Positions 39,648 to 58,079 of a DNA stretch of 64,000 bases are shown here, in pieces. A program made the translations under genes and the position numbers. Positions within the stretch are counted from its first letter, which is position 1. Each line of letters opens with the position of its first letter. Below the pieces are notes generated by a model that made no database searches, was not told the DNA's origin, and saw only the letters and a program-made list of their open reading frames with translations. Source of the stretch: Antennarius striatus (Eukaryota; Chordata; Actinopteri; Lophiiformes; Antennariidae); contig NC_090797.1 in assembly GCF_040054535.1 (NCBI RefSeq), positions 1,766,001-1,830,000 of the forward strand, given 5' to 3'.

Positions 39648-39950
39648 AAAATTTGGAATTCTCTTTATATATCAATGGAGCAGCAGACATGTCTGTAGAC
39701 GACATCCTGCTGTTACGTGCAAATCGACAGCTGCCCCAGCCAATTTATTCTGTATCTTATCCTGTTATGAGGTGGTGCAGTCAAAAAGAAGGTTTTGGGT
39801 TAGAGGTTTTTTTCCTGTGGGGAGTTTGTATGTTCACATTTAAATCCAAAAGATTGAGTTCATTACATGGTGGGTTTTCTCCGGGTGATCCGGTTCGCCC
39901 AAATCAGCACACAAACATTCTCATGAAAAAAACACCACATCCATCCATCA
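39648..39950 (+). repeat. Dispersed repeat, copy B
   Basis: Diverged second copy of the segment at 23855-24165. It carries the words GGGGAGTTTGTATGTTC and GGTTTTCTCCGGGTGATCC, which resemble a widespread fish SINE/LINE-associated sequence. It may belong with the tail-like sequence at 40140-40210 as one old element. Confidence 0.55.
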
Positions 39951-40139
39951 TCCATCATCCATCCCATGGAGGGATGGGGGGACGGTTCCTGCCCTAGACC
40001 ACGCATGGGGTTCTGGATTTTGTCGCATGTTATTTATATGATTAATGAATTTATTTGTTTAAACAACTGCATTAAAGTGTTTTTGAGCAACAACAAAAAA
40101 AAGTTATTAAGTTATCATTATTATTATGCCTGATGCCCA

Positions 40140-40210
40140 TCAGGCAGCAAAAATGGGACAGGCTCCAGCAACCCCCGTGACCCACGAAAGTGGAATAAGC
40201 AGTGCAGAAA
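40140..40210 (+). mobile_element. Fish repeat tail-like fragment
   Basis: The words GGGACAGGCTCCAGCAACCCCC and GACCC followed by GTGGAATAAGCAGTGCAGAAAAT match, from memory, the end of a very common interspersed sequence in fish genomes. The beginning of that element may be the sequence around 39820-39910. Confidence 0.5.
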
Positions 40211-40249
40211 ATTAATCAGAATATAATAAGTACTTGTATTCATATAAAT

Positions 40250-40775
40250 ATGTGTGTATGCATATTTATATCAAAGTAAGTATTTATATTTAAACTCATC
40301 TATGTATTTACCCAAATATGGACAATTATGAAGCTCAGAGTCAAACATTGCACTTTTCACACCTCCGTTTATTTTAAAACATCAACATATAAAGAACTAT
40401 ATAGTTCTTTAATTTTAGTCTGTTATCCCTACATTGCATGTTTTATATAAATAAAGTTGGCTACAGTTTGCTTATGCTATAGCCTACATTTATCGTGAAA
40501 TTAAGATCAGACGTTTGAGAGCTCCTGTTACACATATTTTATGTAATTACACCCACTGTGCACCCATACTTATACAAACCCACAATATTAACATCCATTA
40601 ATTTGTGAAATAGATGTGCTGGACATGCAGGAGGCTGCAGCTGCATTCACATCTGACATCCATTCACATGAGGAGAGTTTGTGGGACAACGGTAACACCA
40701 CCACAACAAAGCCTTTGGGGTTTCCACGCCGAGTGGCAAATGAATGTAGAGTCGATTATAGGTGGTCAGAATTAT
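40250..40775. repeat. Direct duplication, copy 2
   Basis: Partner of 38050-38835, about 2.0-2.2 kb away in the same orientation. It ends about 95 bp before the fbln1-D stop codon, so it may overlap the fbln1 3' UTR. Confidence 0.8.
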
Positions 40776-40869
40776 TGTTCATAGATTCTCAGAGATTGAT
40801 GATACAAAACCCGAGAAGACTTTACTGTCATTTAAGGTGTGTCGCATTGATTATTTGTCCGTGATCAGA

Positions 40870-41490
40870 TCAGAACCAGAACTCGGAGATGAAGACCTTG
40901 ATGATGACAACATTCTGATGGGTGAGGGCCCCTGACTTGATGTAGCTCATAGCCACCTCAAGGGCGAACTCCCCGGGACCAGTGATCGGCTTAACCTGCC
41001 GAACCACACCTGGGGTGGTAAACAGATTGGGATTAGCGGGAGGAATGAATCAGATTAATGTCCTGGATGTCGGGAGACTCTTACCCATCACCATGCCCTG
41101 GTGGGAACTCTTCTGGATATCAAAAGAAGCTTCATCGTCCGCGGCCAGGATGTCAAAAAACACATCAGTGGTGGCAGGTGAGTGAACCGTGTTAGCAACC
41201 GTAACCGTCCGCAGGTAGATGACATCTGACAAAAGAGAAGTTTGTAGATTCAAACCAGGAAATACATTTGAGCCAATCTTGTCCTGTAGAGTATTTGCTC
41301 TCTGGTTGGAAATAAACTCAATCTCAGATTTATTTTGTTGAGGTTACCTTTTGGTTCGCTGAAGTCTCTGAAGGTGGGCAGAGAGACGGCCGTGTGGGTG
41401 ATGAGGTGGACTCGGTCCACACTGCAGCTGAAGTCATTGGGAGGGCAGGACTTGATGCAACGCATGCTGGTGGAAGCGTCTTGTGTGGAT
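40870..41490 (-). CDS. fbln1: fbln1 isoform D-type 3' exons
   Basis: Three exons, 41348-41490, 41085-41225 and 40870-41009, encode the D-type fibulin C-terminal domain. Landmarks are [34 protein letters not shown] and the end ISEFWF. They follow the C exon on the minus strand, so this end needs skipping of the C exon. The entry phase (one base completing a Gly codon) equals that of the C exon. Confidence 0.9.
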
Positions 41491-44400
41491 CTGCAGGGAG
41501 GACAGAAGAAAAGGTTGCAACCCCTGAAAAACCCCAATGAGCTCTGTGGGTAACCAAAGACCATACGCCTTGACAGGACGCTCAACTCTGTGGAAGTCTC
41601 CAACATAATGACAAGACTCAGTCTTGAACACAATCTTAAAAACCTGCAAAGAGAAAACACCTTTGCAAGGTGTTATGTTTGAGGTCATTGCCACAAAGAT
41701 GATGGCACAAAATTCTGCAACAGGAGAGAACAAAATCACATTTATCACATGTGAAACCAAGGAAAAATCATGATTTGGACAGGATTTGCAAAAAAAAAAG
41801 TCCACTTCAAGCTAGTACACAGTTATTACCATTAGATTTTTTGTAATTTTGGATTTTGGACAGAAAACATTTACCACATCGTCCATATTTTTTATAAATT
41901 TTAATCAGTTCCATATCCATTGAAGACCAAAACCATCAGGAGGAAAGTAAAACAGTGGAAAATACCTATGTATGGTTGCTCCAAAGAGAAATTCCAAGCA
42001 ACACCAATGGAATCATTTACGACAAATTAAATGATAGCTTGTATGATAGTCGTATTTTTATTTTTCTTTGCTTATTTTTGATTACCGGTGTGTGATCGTG
42101 TGTGAATACTGTCGATAGAGATGCCATCATTAATAAATAATCCTGTCAGAAATCCTAAATTCCTTTTCTTACTTTGTAAAGATTATTTTTGACTTTGCGC
42201 GTCATGTAATGCTTGGAAATCTTCACATTAGATTCTGTTTTGAGCCACATGGGAAAGAACATGATGGTTCCCTCCCTGTTTCCAGTCTTGATGCTAAGAT
42301 ATGCTACGTGGCTTTGGTTTTAGCGTACAGACACAACAGCAGAGACGACCTTAAAACCGTGATTTATTTTTAAAAAACACACAAGCACAATTTCTCTATA
42401 AGAAATTTTGCCTCATTTAATTTTACGGGGGTATAAAAAAGGTTGGGTGAAACTGAAAGGCACTACTTGAACAAAAGACTGAACACAATAGTAATAGACA
42501 TTAAAAACGGCAAATGTTTCCTTTAATTTCACGTGTAAAACGGAAAAGTTCTTGATGGCTGGAAGAATTCCTCGTGCGTGACAAACACGGCAATCTTGGC
42601 CATGTAGAGATGGGACGTCCCGTAGCGAATCAGCTTCATCTCCACCGTCAGAAAGAAGTCCCGGGGGCGTGTCAGGGCCCGGTGTAGGGAGATCTCTCCT
42701 CCGTAAGAGTGCTGATTCACGCCGAAGTATCCCTCCTCGTCTCCGGAAACTATCTCGAACACTATTTTGTCTCCCGGCGCGGAATTGGAGGGTCCCATCC
42801 GGAAAACGTCAACGGGGACGGGGGTGGTGGTGGGGAAGCTGATGTTGTAGAAGGAGATCCTCAAGGGGAGCGACAAACATGACGCGGGGTCCCGTGTCAA
42901 CGCGCAAATTACGCGCTCGCAACGGCTGAAAGGGAAAGAATGAGATGCTCATTGGAGGGTGGGCAAAAACGTCCGCATGCATCGGTAAATGAGGAAGGGG
43001 TTGACAGATAGATCGAGGGAGGGACGGATGCGGACCGCCAAAGTATGCCAAGAGAGATCACGAGATGTCAAATCGGGATAGAATGATAAAGGACAGCATG
43101 GCGTTTAACACAAGGACAAACCTACTTTGCTTCACAAGTCTTACCCCTGAGATGCTTGCCGGAAGTTTGCGGGGCAATCGAAGGACAGGCATCGGAATCC
43201 TCCCTGGATGTTGAAGCAGCTTTCAGACACGGAGCACGTATGACTTCCTGTTGCACACTCATCAATATCTGACAGCAAACAAGGGGCGTAGGTTAGCAGA
43301 AATGTCAAGTCAAAGTCAGCTTTATTGTCAAGTGTACCATATATGCACGACATACAGCACAGATGAAATTGCAGTCGTCTCTGACCCACGGTAGACAGGC
43401 AGTACAACACAGACAGTACAACAGGCAGTACAACACAGGCAGAACAACACAGACAGTACATCAGACAGTACAGCACCAAGTATGTGATGAAACACAAAGG
43501 GATGGTAAAAAATCTCTATACACTATGTATACTGTAAAGAGATGTATAGAGATGTAATGTAATGGGGTGTTACAGATTTCGCGAATATGCAGATGACGCC
43601 AACCTTGACATGTGCGCCCATTGGGGGAAAGGGTATAGCCGGTGGGAGGGCAGGTGCAGTAAAAGTTCCCCGGGGTGTTGGTGCAGCGGTAGGAGCAGAT
43701 GTGACCTCCGGTGGGCAGGGCGCACTCGTCAATATCTTCACATGTTATCCCATCGATGTCGCTCAGCTGGTAACCACGACGACAGTAGCAGTGGTAGGAG
43801 CCAAAGACGTTGGCGCACTCCTGGCTGCAGGGGTTGTCCTCGCACTCGTTGACGTCTAGATCGGAGATAGTTTTCACGCATTCGTCCTCATCTTATTCCC
43901 CTTTCACTTTAGCATAAATTGGAATGTTACCTTCGCAGTTTCTGCCATCCTGGGATAGTTTAAAACCAGTGGCGCAGCCGCAGTGGTAGGACCCCTCTGT
44001 ATTGTCACACTTGTGGGCACATAGTCTTCCTGGATAATGCCTGCATTCGTTGATATCTAAAGAAGACGAAGGACAGACTATGCATGCAAAACTCCATCCA
44101 TATCCCAACTCCTTATAATCTGTACAATCTAGTCGTACCTTCGCACAGTTTCGTGATGCTGTTGAACGCGTAGCCCGGTCTGCATTCACACCTGTACGTG
44201 CCCACCAGGTTGACGCAACTGTGGTCGCCGCAAACGCCGCCGCCGTGACACTCATCGATATCTGAGACAGGAAAGGGAGGAGTTACGTTTTGGGGGGGAA
44301 ATTTAAGAAAGAGATGTTTGGATTTTTGCCTCAAAATCAGGTATTCCACCGTCGCAATGCATGCCGTCCTCCGTTAGATGATACCCCCTCCCGCACTGGA

Positions 44401-47061
44401 CCGTGTTCCTGCGACAACTGTACGATCCCATCGTGTTGATGCACACCTCGCCCGCCAAGCAGGGATTGGTACGGACCACACACTCGTTGATATCTGAGAG
44501 GAAACGCATTTTAGTAACACTAGCAGTACAACACAATACAAGGCGATATACTCACCGATACAGCTGCCAATGGCGTCCTGGATGAAGCCGCTTTTGCACG
44601 TCTCCTTTGGGCGGCAACGGAACGATCCGGCTGTGTTTGTGCAGAGGAAGTCCGGTCCGCAGTTGTGGGTTCCTAAAGTACACTCGTCTATATCTGCAAG
44701 AGAGACCATGAAGCGTTACAACCTACAGGTCATGCATGGGAGAGGATTCGCGTGTTTTTTGGCGCGGTTACCTTCACAGGCGTTGTCGTCTCTGAGTTCA
44801 TACCCGGTCCCGCAGCTGATTTCCCTCTGACAGCGAAACGAGCCCTCGGTGTTGATGCAAGCTTGTCCGATGACACAGGTGTGAACGCCGATCAGACACT
44901 CGTTCACGTCTGATGAGAGACAGGCGACGACTTTTAATTTGTTATCAACTAAAGTGTGAAGCGCTTTACGTTTTGACCTGCTGGTTGGGTCACATGAAAA
45001 CCTCGAGGGTCACCTTAGTTACCTTCACAGGTAACCCCATCCTTTTGGAGGTGGTATCCGTGGTGACACGCGCATGTCCCGTTACCGACACACAGTTGGG
45101 AGCAGTTGGCGTCTGAAAACAGCAGAAATGCACACGAAGAAGACATTGGTACACATCCTTATGTGACCTTTGTTGCCTCAGCTCCAGGTTCGGAATCACA
45201 GGAAGACAAACGAAGGATCCGAACCTGCACAGTCCACCGGCGCCTCCTCGAGTTTGACAGTAACGTTGGATTTGGGTTTTTCTACTGGTTCTATGAAACA
45301 GAAGGGGAAATATTCACACATTGCGAGTCCAGGAGTCTCTGGTGACGCTAAGTCCCCCCCCGTGTTTGTGTTTGTCCGACAAAAGCTACCCCAACACCGG
45401 CTGGCCCTTGCTGCCATTTGGCGAGGTGTCTTCAGACAGCAGGGGGTCTGTGAATGACCGTCACCCCATTTATCTAACCCTTCATGGGAACAAAGCTGCT
45501 TTATCTGCCCTTAGTAACGCCGTCTGATTGAACAAAGAGCGTTTGCTCCTCTTCAGGATTCCAGAAGTCTGGCTCAACGTCAGATAAGATAAACTCGAGT
45601 TCAGTCGGACACATCTGACTTAAAGGTTTGTTCACTTTTTTGTTACCTAAATCAGCTGCTTCGGGTTCCTCTGTGGCGTTTTTGCTGCAGCAGCTTTTGG
45701 CGGCGACCCCGCACCGTTGCCCTAGCAACAAACCCGGGAGTTCGCAACTCGACCCCTGGCCCGCCATCATGAGACCGAGGAGGCAGCAGTCGCAACACAT
45801 CTGAGGAAGGGAGGGAGGAACAACGCCCCGCATTGATTAGTCGAGTTGACCTCGCAAGGAGTAAAGGTCGAAGATCGGAAGACAACCTGAGATATTCTGG
45901 TTTCCCAGGGGTCTCCTTGGAAGAAGGGTCGCTCACATGCCCCCTGACCGCGGGCCGTTTTTATACCCCCGTCACAGAGGAGGTCTCCTGCTGCTGCTGC
46001 ACAGCACTGCTCCTGGGCGATCCTGCAAAACCAACAGCAAGAAGACGTGACCTTCGACCTTCTTCCTCCACCCCGGACACCGACCAGGTGTTAACAGCCC
46101 AACCGGGAGCTGTAGGGTAAAAAATACCCTGGGAGGGGGCAGTTAACGCCATTTCTTAATGCGGAGTCACCATGTGGCAATCCTCTTCTTTAGTCGCACA
46201 AATCAATCGCGACCCCGGAGGTATGACCTCCTTTCTCCATGTGCACGTTTCATCGTGCACAATTTCTCACAAAAATGCATACCCCCCCCTTTGGTCTCGG
46301 GGCCCCGTTTAGAGAAACCAGGTGTTACCTACCTGCAGAATGGGGACGAAGAGATGAGGGGGAGGGTCGTACAGTCTTGTCCTCTCAGGCCCCAGGTCCT
46401 CCCGTTCTGGCAGCACTCCTGAACGGCGGGGGGCGGGATCTCTGCGGCGTTGGGACGAAGGCATGAGCGTTACACCAACATCCAGCCCCCCCAGGAGCAT
46501 GTCGATTCTTCAAAATGATAGCTATAAGGCTTAAATATACTCAATTTATATATGAAAATAAAAAACGACCAATAGCGTTCGCAGACTTCCCTAAGGTGGG
46601 CGGAGTCAGACGTTAAAACTCTGAACACGTGGAACCAGTCTGGTTCCAGATTCATTAGATCCATCAAGATTACAGTTTAATTTAAATTACATACTACATT
46701 TTTATTTGTAACATCTTTTTTTTTTTTTTTTTAAAAAGCAATAAAATCTGCTTTTTAAAACAAATTCTTGTTTCTTTCCAGTAAACAAACACAAACATCT
46801 GCAGACAGGAGGCCCGTTTGCCTCTTTTAATAATTTATTCATTCGTTTTGTGACTGAATTCTACTAATTTCCTCTTCTGTTTTTATTTTTTCAGAAACTT
46901 TTTTTTCAGTTTATTTACTTTGATTAAATCTCCGTTCCTGCTGAGGCCCCAGAATGGCTGCGTCTAGCTCCTGGTTTCAGTCCGGTTCTGGTCTTACCTT
47001 GTCCACGCAGAACTCCGCACAGCCACCCCAGATTTATTATTATTATTATCCACTGCGCCAT
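40870..47061 (-). CDS. fbln1: Fibulin-1, extracellular matrix glycoprotein
   Basis: A secreted calcium-binding protein of basement membranes and elastic fibres. Shared coding exons in gene order: 46998-47061 (signal peptide), 46333-46441, 45887-46022 and 45647-45800 (three anaphylatoxin-like modules with CC pairs), 45225-45290 (linker), then EGF-like exons 45023-45112, 44772-44909, 44556-44693, 44350-44493, 44139-44261, 43931-44056, 43604-43855 (two modules) and 43145-43268, nine EGF modules in all. Most EGF modules begin D-I/V-D/N-E-C, the calcium-binding form. Exon 43145-43268 then joins either the single C exon (686 aa) or three D exons (695 aa). Phases agree for both routes. Human isoforms C and D are 683 and 703 aa. 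The start at 47061 gives a hydrophobic leader containing five Ile. Confidence 0.95.
42363..42368 (-). terminator. Polyadenylation signal for the fbln1 C form
   Basis: TTTATT on the plus strand is AATAAA on the gene strand, about 160 bp after the C-form stop codon. It would end the C transcript before the D exons. Confidence 0.4.
42529..42925 (-). CDS. fbln1: fbln1 isoform C-type terminal exon
   Basis: A single exon encodes the C-type fibulin domain. It starts RCERVIC and includes [27 protein letters not shown] and EEGYFGVNQ, like the human C form. It differs at the end, where about 13 residues extend past the position of the human terminus. The AG acceptor is at 42926-42927, and the stop TGA at 42529-42531. 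Confidence 0.9.
43303..43475. mobile_element. Interspersed repeat with a short tandem array in an fbln1 intron
   Basis: Within the intron 43269-43603, the words GTCAAGTCAAAGTCAGCTT and TTATTGTCAAGTGTACCAT, then CTCTGACCCACGG, resemble a frequent fish repeat. They are followed at about 43395-43475 by imperfect copies of a 10-14 base unit of the form CAGTACAACA. No transposon protein is present. Confidence 0.5.
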
Positions 47062-47840
47062 CGCGTCACCCCCCCACTTTGAAACGCCTGATTCTCCACT
47101 GACCGGCGGCAGCTGACGGTGCGTCTCCTGCTGCCGGAGCGCCTCAATCTGAGGGGGCGGGGGCTGCGGCCCCCCTCTGCCCCTTCCCCCAGCCCCAAAT
47201 GGTGGGGGTGACGGATCCGGGAGGGGGGGGGGCGGGGAGAAAGACTGGGCTCATTTATTTACTCTTAGAAAGTCCAAAGTAGTTGTTTGTTGAACGGAAA
47301 TAAGATAAACAGGAAGAGACATTTTTAAGAAAACGCGATTTAAAAAAAAAAAGTTGATTTCAATAATAAATATTCGAAATAATTACTTAAATATATTTAA
47401 TATCATATATAAATGGTATGTATAGTATATATAATAAAAATAGCAATAGATTTACATTATTTAATATTAATATATTAATTTAATAAATTTAGCGTAAAAT
47501 ATTTGAATATATTAAATACTATGTTTAAATACTTTAAATAATCTTGATGAATACATAACATTTTATTATTTTTATATATTTTCTATTTTATTCTATTTCT
47601 TATATCAGAAAGGTAAACCTTAAAAATATTAGAATAAAACCAAGTTTGTTAAATGTTTTTATGACTTCCTCCTCTAACTGTATTAACGGTATTACACATT
47701 CAAGAATAACCCGAAAATTTAAAAAATGCAGATTCAAAAATTTGTTGTTTGATAAAATTTTGTGAACAGATTTTAATTCATGTAAAATAAAATAAAAATT
47801 CCAATGGAAGCAAAGCATAAGTCAGATGCACATGTAACCG
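47062..47840. other. Spacer between fbln1 5' end and trim24 3' end
   Basis: The first 180 bp upstream of the fbln1 ATG are GC-rich and probably hold its promoter and 5' UTR (G- and C-runs at 47150-47240). From 47260 on the DNA is very AT-rich with no gene. Confidence 0.5.
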
Positions 47841-47846
47841 TTTATT
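47841..47846 (-). terminator. Polyadenylation signal for trim24
   Basis: TTTATT on the plus strand reads AATAAA on the gene strand, about 640 bp downstream of the trim24 stop codon, which is a reasonable 3' UTR length. Confidence 0.4.
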
Positions 47847-48488
47847 ATAAATACTGTAAATGCAGGTATTTCATCATACAGGCCGTGTGAAATAAATAAA
47901 AACAACAGCGCTGAAGTTGATTTGTTTCCACACAGGAGAGTAAAGTGACCGAAACAACAATAAGGCGTGAGGAAACTCATGGGGGGGGGGCTGATGGCGG
48001 CGTCTTGCATTATCTGAGACTCTCCTGCTGGAAAAATAAAACCTAAACCAACGAAGACGATAAAAACACGTCTGGGATGAACGAGTGACATCAGCCTGTA
48101 GCTGCACACGAGAACAAACAGCAATGAAAACAACGACTCTATTGCAGTAAAACGATGCAAATAAAAATCTGTATCCATGGAAACGTCTTACATGCGTTAC
48201 TCACAAAAAAATAATAATCTTTAATTTTTTTTTTCTCTTATTTTGTTCGTGGGGCTGTTATGTGTAAGCGACACCTGAAGCTAACAGCCAATCAGAGACG
48301 TGCTTCTGGGTTCCTTCACAGGAAATAACATTCTATGTTACAGACTTTAAAAAACTTCCTCCATCTCTACTAAACGAACTTATTTAGTATTGCGTTGGTG
48401 TTTGGTTTTTTTTTTAATATCATAATGCAAACATTACAAAAACATGATTCGCAGCTGGAGACGCCTCCCCCCGGGGAGGAAGACTCCT

Positions 48489-55036
<6,548 letters not shown>

Positions 55037-56041
55037 TGTTGCTCCGTTTCTTCCCGTTCTTTGCAGATTATCGATTTATCGTTTCAGTCGGAAACAAAGG
55101 AAAACGATATTTCGATGCTAACGTTAGATTTATCGCGATTAGCAAACCAAGTAGGGAATATAAGTACTTACATTTTGCCTTATAATATTTAAGACTGAGT
55201 TCATCGGATGTACCAAAAGTGTTCAGTGAGCTACAGGTTAGCAGTTTAAGTCAAATCAAAACGTTTTAAATTACAGAAGCTAATTAGCAACCTAGCGTAT
55301 TCTTACCGCTTATACGCTAGTAACGAAAAAGGTATAAATTCCACGTCTTGTAGTAACTCGTTTTTAAACAGACGAAAGTAAAACATAAAAAATTATTTCA
55401 ATACGACGCTTAAATTTACAGTATTGGCATAACTAATCGCTTACATTAACGGGAACGAGTAATATTCGTCTACCCGACTCCTGGCTCCAAACAGAGAATA
55501 AATGTTACCCAGAAGCCCCTGCGGTATTTTTAGTTACGCTACAGCGTGCGGTTTAGAACAAACTACATTTACGCGATTTAAAACCTAGTTTTACAAACAT
55601 ATGAAAATAAGATACAGTAACAAATATCTTCTATACAATATTTAAACTATTAAAATTGTTTTTTACACGAATGAAAGGCTTTATCACTAGTTACGAATTC
55701 GTTTGAGAGACATTACGACTCTTACTATGGCGACGCCCCACTCTGCTTCCGCTTCTAAACAATCATTGGCCATGAAGCCAAAACTAACCAATCGAAAAAC
55801 CCATGGTGACATATATCAGCCAATGAGAAGTAGAGGAGGGCGTGACTTAACTTCACCATAGTATGTTTCAAAAATGACTAAGCGGGAGGTCACTCTCGTC
55901 AGCTGACCGGAGGCTGTGATGCGGTTGAAGTGCGTTAGGACACACGTTTTGTAACTCAGTCAACTTGTTTTCACTGTTTATTCAGTGAAACGCTTTCATT
56001 AAGAAAAAAAGTGGCAAATCTGCAGAAGTTTGGTCTTAAAC
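55037..56041. promoter_or_regulatory. Divergent trim24/akr1d1 intergenic region
   Basis: About 1.0 kb separates the two start codons, which face away from each other. Nearest akr1d1 there is a cluster of CCAAT-type boxes: ATTGG at 55765-55769, CCAAT at 55788-55792 and CCAAT at 55820-55824. Start sites are not resolved. The region could hold two separate promoters or one shared one. Confidence 0.45.
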
Positions 56042-58035
56042 ATGGCTCTGACAGCGGAGAAGCATTCCATTCCTCTGAATGATGGATACAGCATACCCTT
56101 AATAGGACTTGGAACTTATGGGGATCCCCGCACGGTAGGTTGTATTATTCAAATTGATTTATTATAGGACATAGCTGAATATCACAGTTTATTTATTTAT
56201 ATTATGTGATGCTTTAATAATATTAACTTCATTAACTCAATTAAGTTTTGTCTTTTGATAGACTCCTAAAGGAACCGCATATGAAGCAGTCAAAGTGGCC
56301 ATTGAAGCCGGATACAGACACATCGATGGAGCTTTGGTGTATTTCAACGAGCATGAGGTGGGACAAGCTATAAGAGACAAGATAGCTGATGGAACAGTGA
56401 CAAGAAAGGACATTTTCTACTGTGGAAAGGTTTGCAGAGATCACTGTGACCTCCCTGCAAGCTTTCAAGTGACTGTGAGACTTTTGTAACAGCTGATGTC
56501 TTATTATTTGCACTGATCATGCAGCTATGGAACACATTTCATCCCCCAGAATTGGTGCGACCAACTTTGGAGAGAACCTTAAAGACACTGCAGCTGGACT
56601 ATGTTGACCTCTACATCGTTGAAATGCCCATAGCCTTCAAGGTATTTCATGTCAAATGAAAAAAAGACACAGTAAAAAGTTGTTATCAGGTTTAAATGAG
56701 TGCAGAATCCTTTTCACATCATCTCACTGAATATTATCACACCCCAAAGCCAGGTGACACATTTTACCCCAGAGATGAGAATGGGAAGTACATCTATCAT
56801 GAGACAGATCTGTGTGCGACATGGGAGGTGAGACGTTCTACATTCCATTCAACAGATTAAAGTTTAAACTTTAACTCACGTTCATGTTAAAATGACCTAA
56901 AGCAAAATCAACATTTCCTTTTAGATTCGTATTTTCTAATGTCATGGATATTTATTTAGAGAGTGCTGAAGGTCAGGAGTGTAATCTTTGGTTGTAAAAT
57001 GTGCTGTGCACATATGTGGATCAAAGTCCAAATTCTTACATGCTGCTGTCTGACATTCTTATTTTAAATACAGGCTTTAGAAGCTTGCAAAGATGCCGGA
57101 CTGGTAAAGTCTCTCGGTGTGTCCAACTTCAACAAACGACAGCTGGAGCTGATCCTAAACAAACCTGGGCTGAAACACAAACCTGTGTCAAACCAGGTAG
57201 AGCCAGATGAATGCTAATTCAGTATAATCAGACATAATGAACAGCTAGGAGACCCAAATGCCCTGAAGCCAGTGAATTTTACAAAACAAATTGAGTTAAA
57301 CAAGTTGTTTTTGCATGCAGGTTGAATGCCACCCGTATTTCACTCAGCCAAAGCTGCTTGAGTATTGCCAGCAGAAAGATATAGTCATTGTGGGCTACAG
57401 CCCTCTGGGAACGTCAAGAGATGAATCTTGGTATGGGAAAATAATGACCTCTCACTCGCATTCAGTTAATATTCAACTAATAATCATAAAACACACCCTG
57501 TCCTCTGATAACGTTCCTCCAGTATTTTTTAAATTTGGCAGTTAACTGTTAAAGTGTTATTTAGAGCGTGTTGCATCATTTAAACAGGGTAAATACAAAA
57601 AGTCCCCCATTGTTGGAAGATGACCTCCTGAAATCACTTGCTAAAAAGTATAACAAGACCACAGCCCAGGTGTCCCTGAGGTTCAACGTGCAGAGAGGAG
57701 TGGTCGTCATCCCCAAGAGCTTCACGCCTGCTCGCATCAAGGAGAACTTTCAGGTGTGTTTGTGCGGGATCCACTCATAAAGCACCACTAAGTTGACAGG
57801 CGTTGAACTGTGTTGTCGTGTTCAACAGATATATGACTTTTCTCTCACTGAGGCTGAGATGAAGGCCATCGAAGGACTGAACACGAATGTTCGATTTGTG
57901 GAACTCCTCATGTGGGTATAGTGGATCGTGTGACATTTACATTCTGTCCCTGTCATAAATATGTCGAATAATTCTATGTACTGATTCAACAGGTGGTCAG
58001 ATCATCCAGAGTACCCATTTCATGATGAATACTAG
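56042..58035 (+). CDS. akr1d1: 3-oxo-5-beta-steroid 4-dehydrogenase (AKR1D1)
   Basis: A cytosolic NADPH-dependent aldo-keto reductase that reduces the 4,5 double bond of 3-oxo-4-ene steroids to 5-beta products, as in bile acid synthesis and steroid clearance. Nine exons: 56042-56134, 56262-56429, 56525-56641, 56750-56827, 57074-57196, 57321-57430, 57588-57753, 57829-57911, 57993-58035, giving 326 aa, the same as human AKR1D1. Catalytic Asp53, Tyr58 and Lys87 are present. Position 120 is Glu (in [10 protein letters not shown]), the hallmark that separates 5-beta-reductases from other AKRs, which have His. Other landmarks are [23 protein letters not shown] and the end [10 protein letters not shown]. 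The exon 8 donor was chosen as AT/GTGGGT, because it alone keeps ELLMW and the conserved tail in frame. Confidence 0.96.
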
Positions 58036-58070
58036 ACACCAGATGTCAAGACTTCATTTAAACTTGATCA

Positions 58071-58076
58071 AATAAA
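58071..58076 (+). terminator. Polyadenylation signal for akr1d1
   Basis: AATAAA lies 36 bp after the akr1d1 stop codon and is followed by a T-rich stretch, implying a very short 3' UTR. Confidence 0.6.
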
Positions 58077-58079
58077 TTG

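Larger units (their letters stand above)
38840..40250. other. Spacer between the duplicated segments
   Basis: AT-rich DNA between the two copies. It includes dispersed repeat copy B (39648-39950), a CATCC-rich patch at 39938-39966 and a repeat-tail-like sequence at 40140-40210. No gene is recognised. The frame at 39377-39574 has no known domain. Confidence 0.5.
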
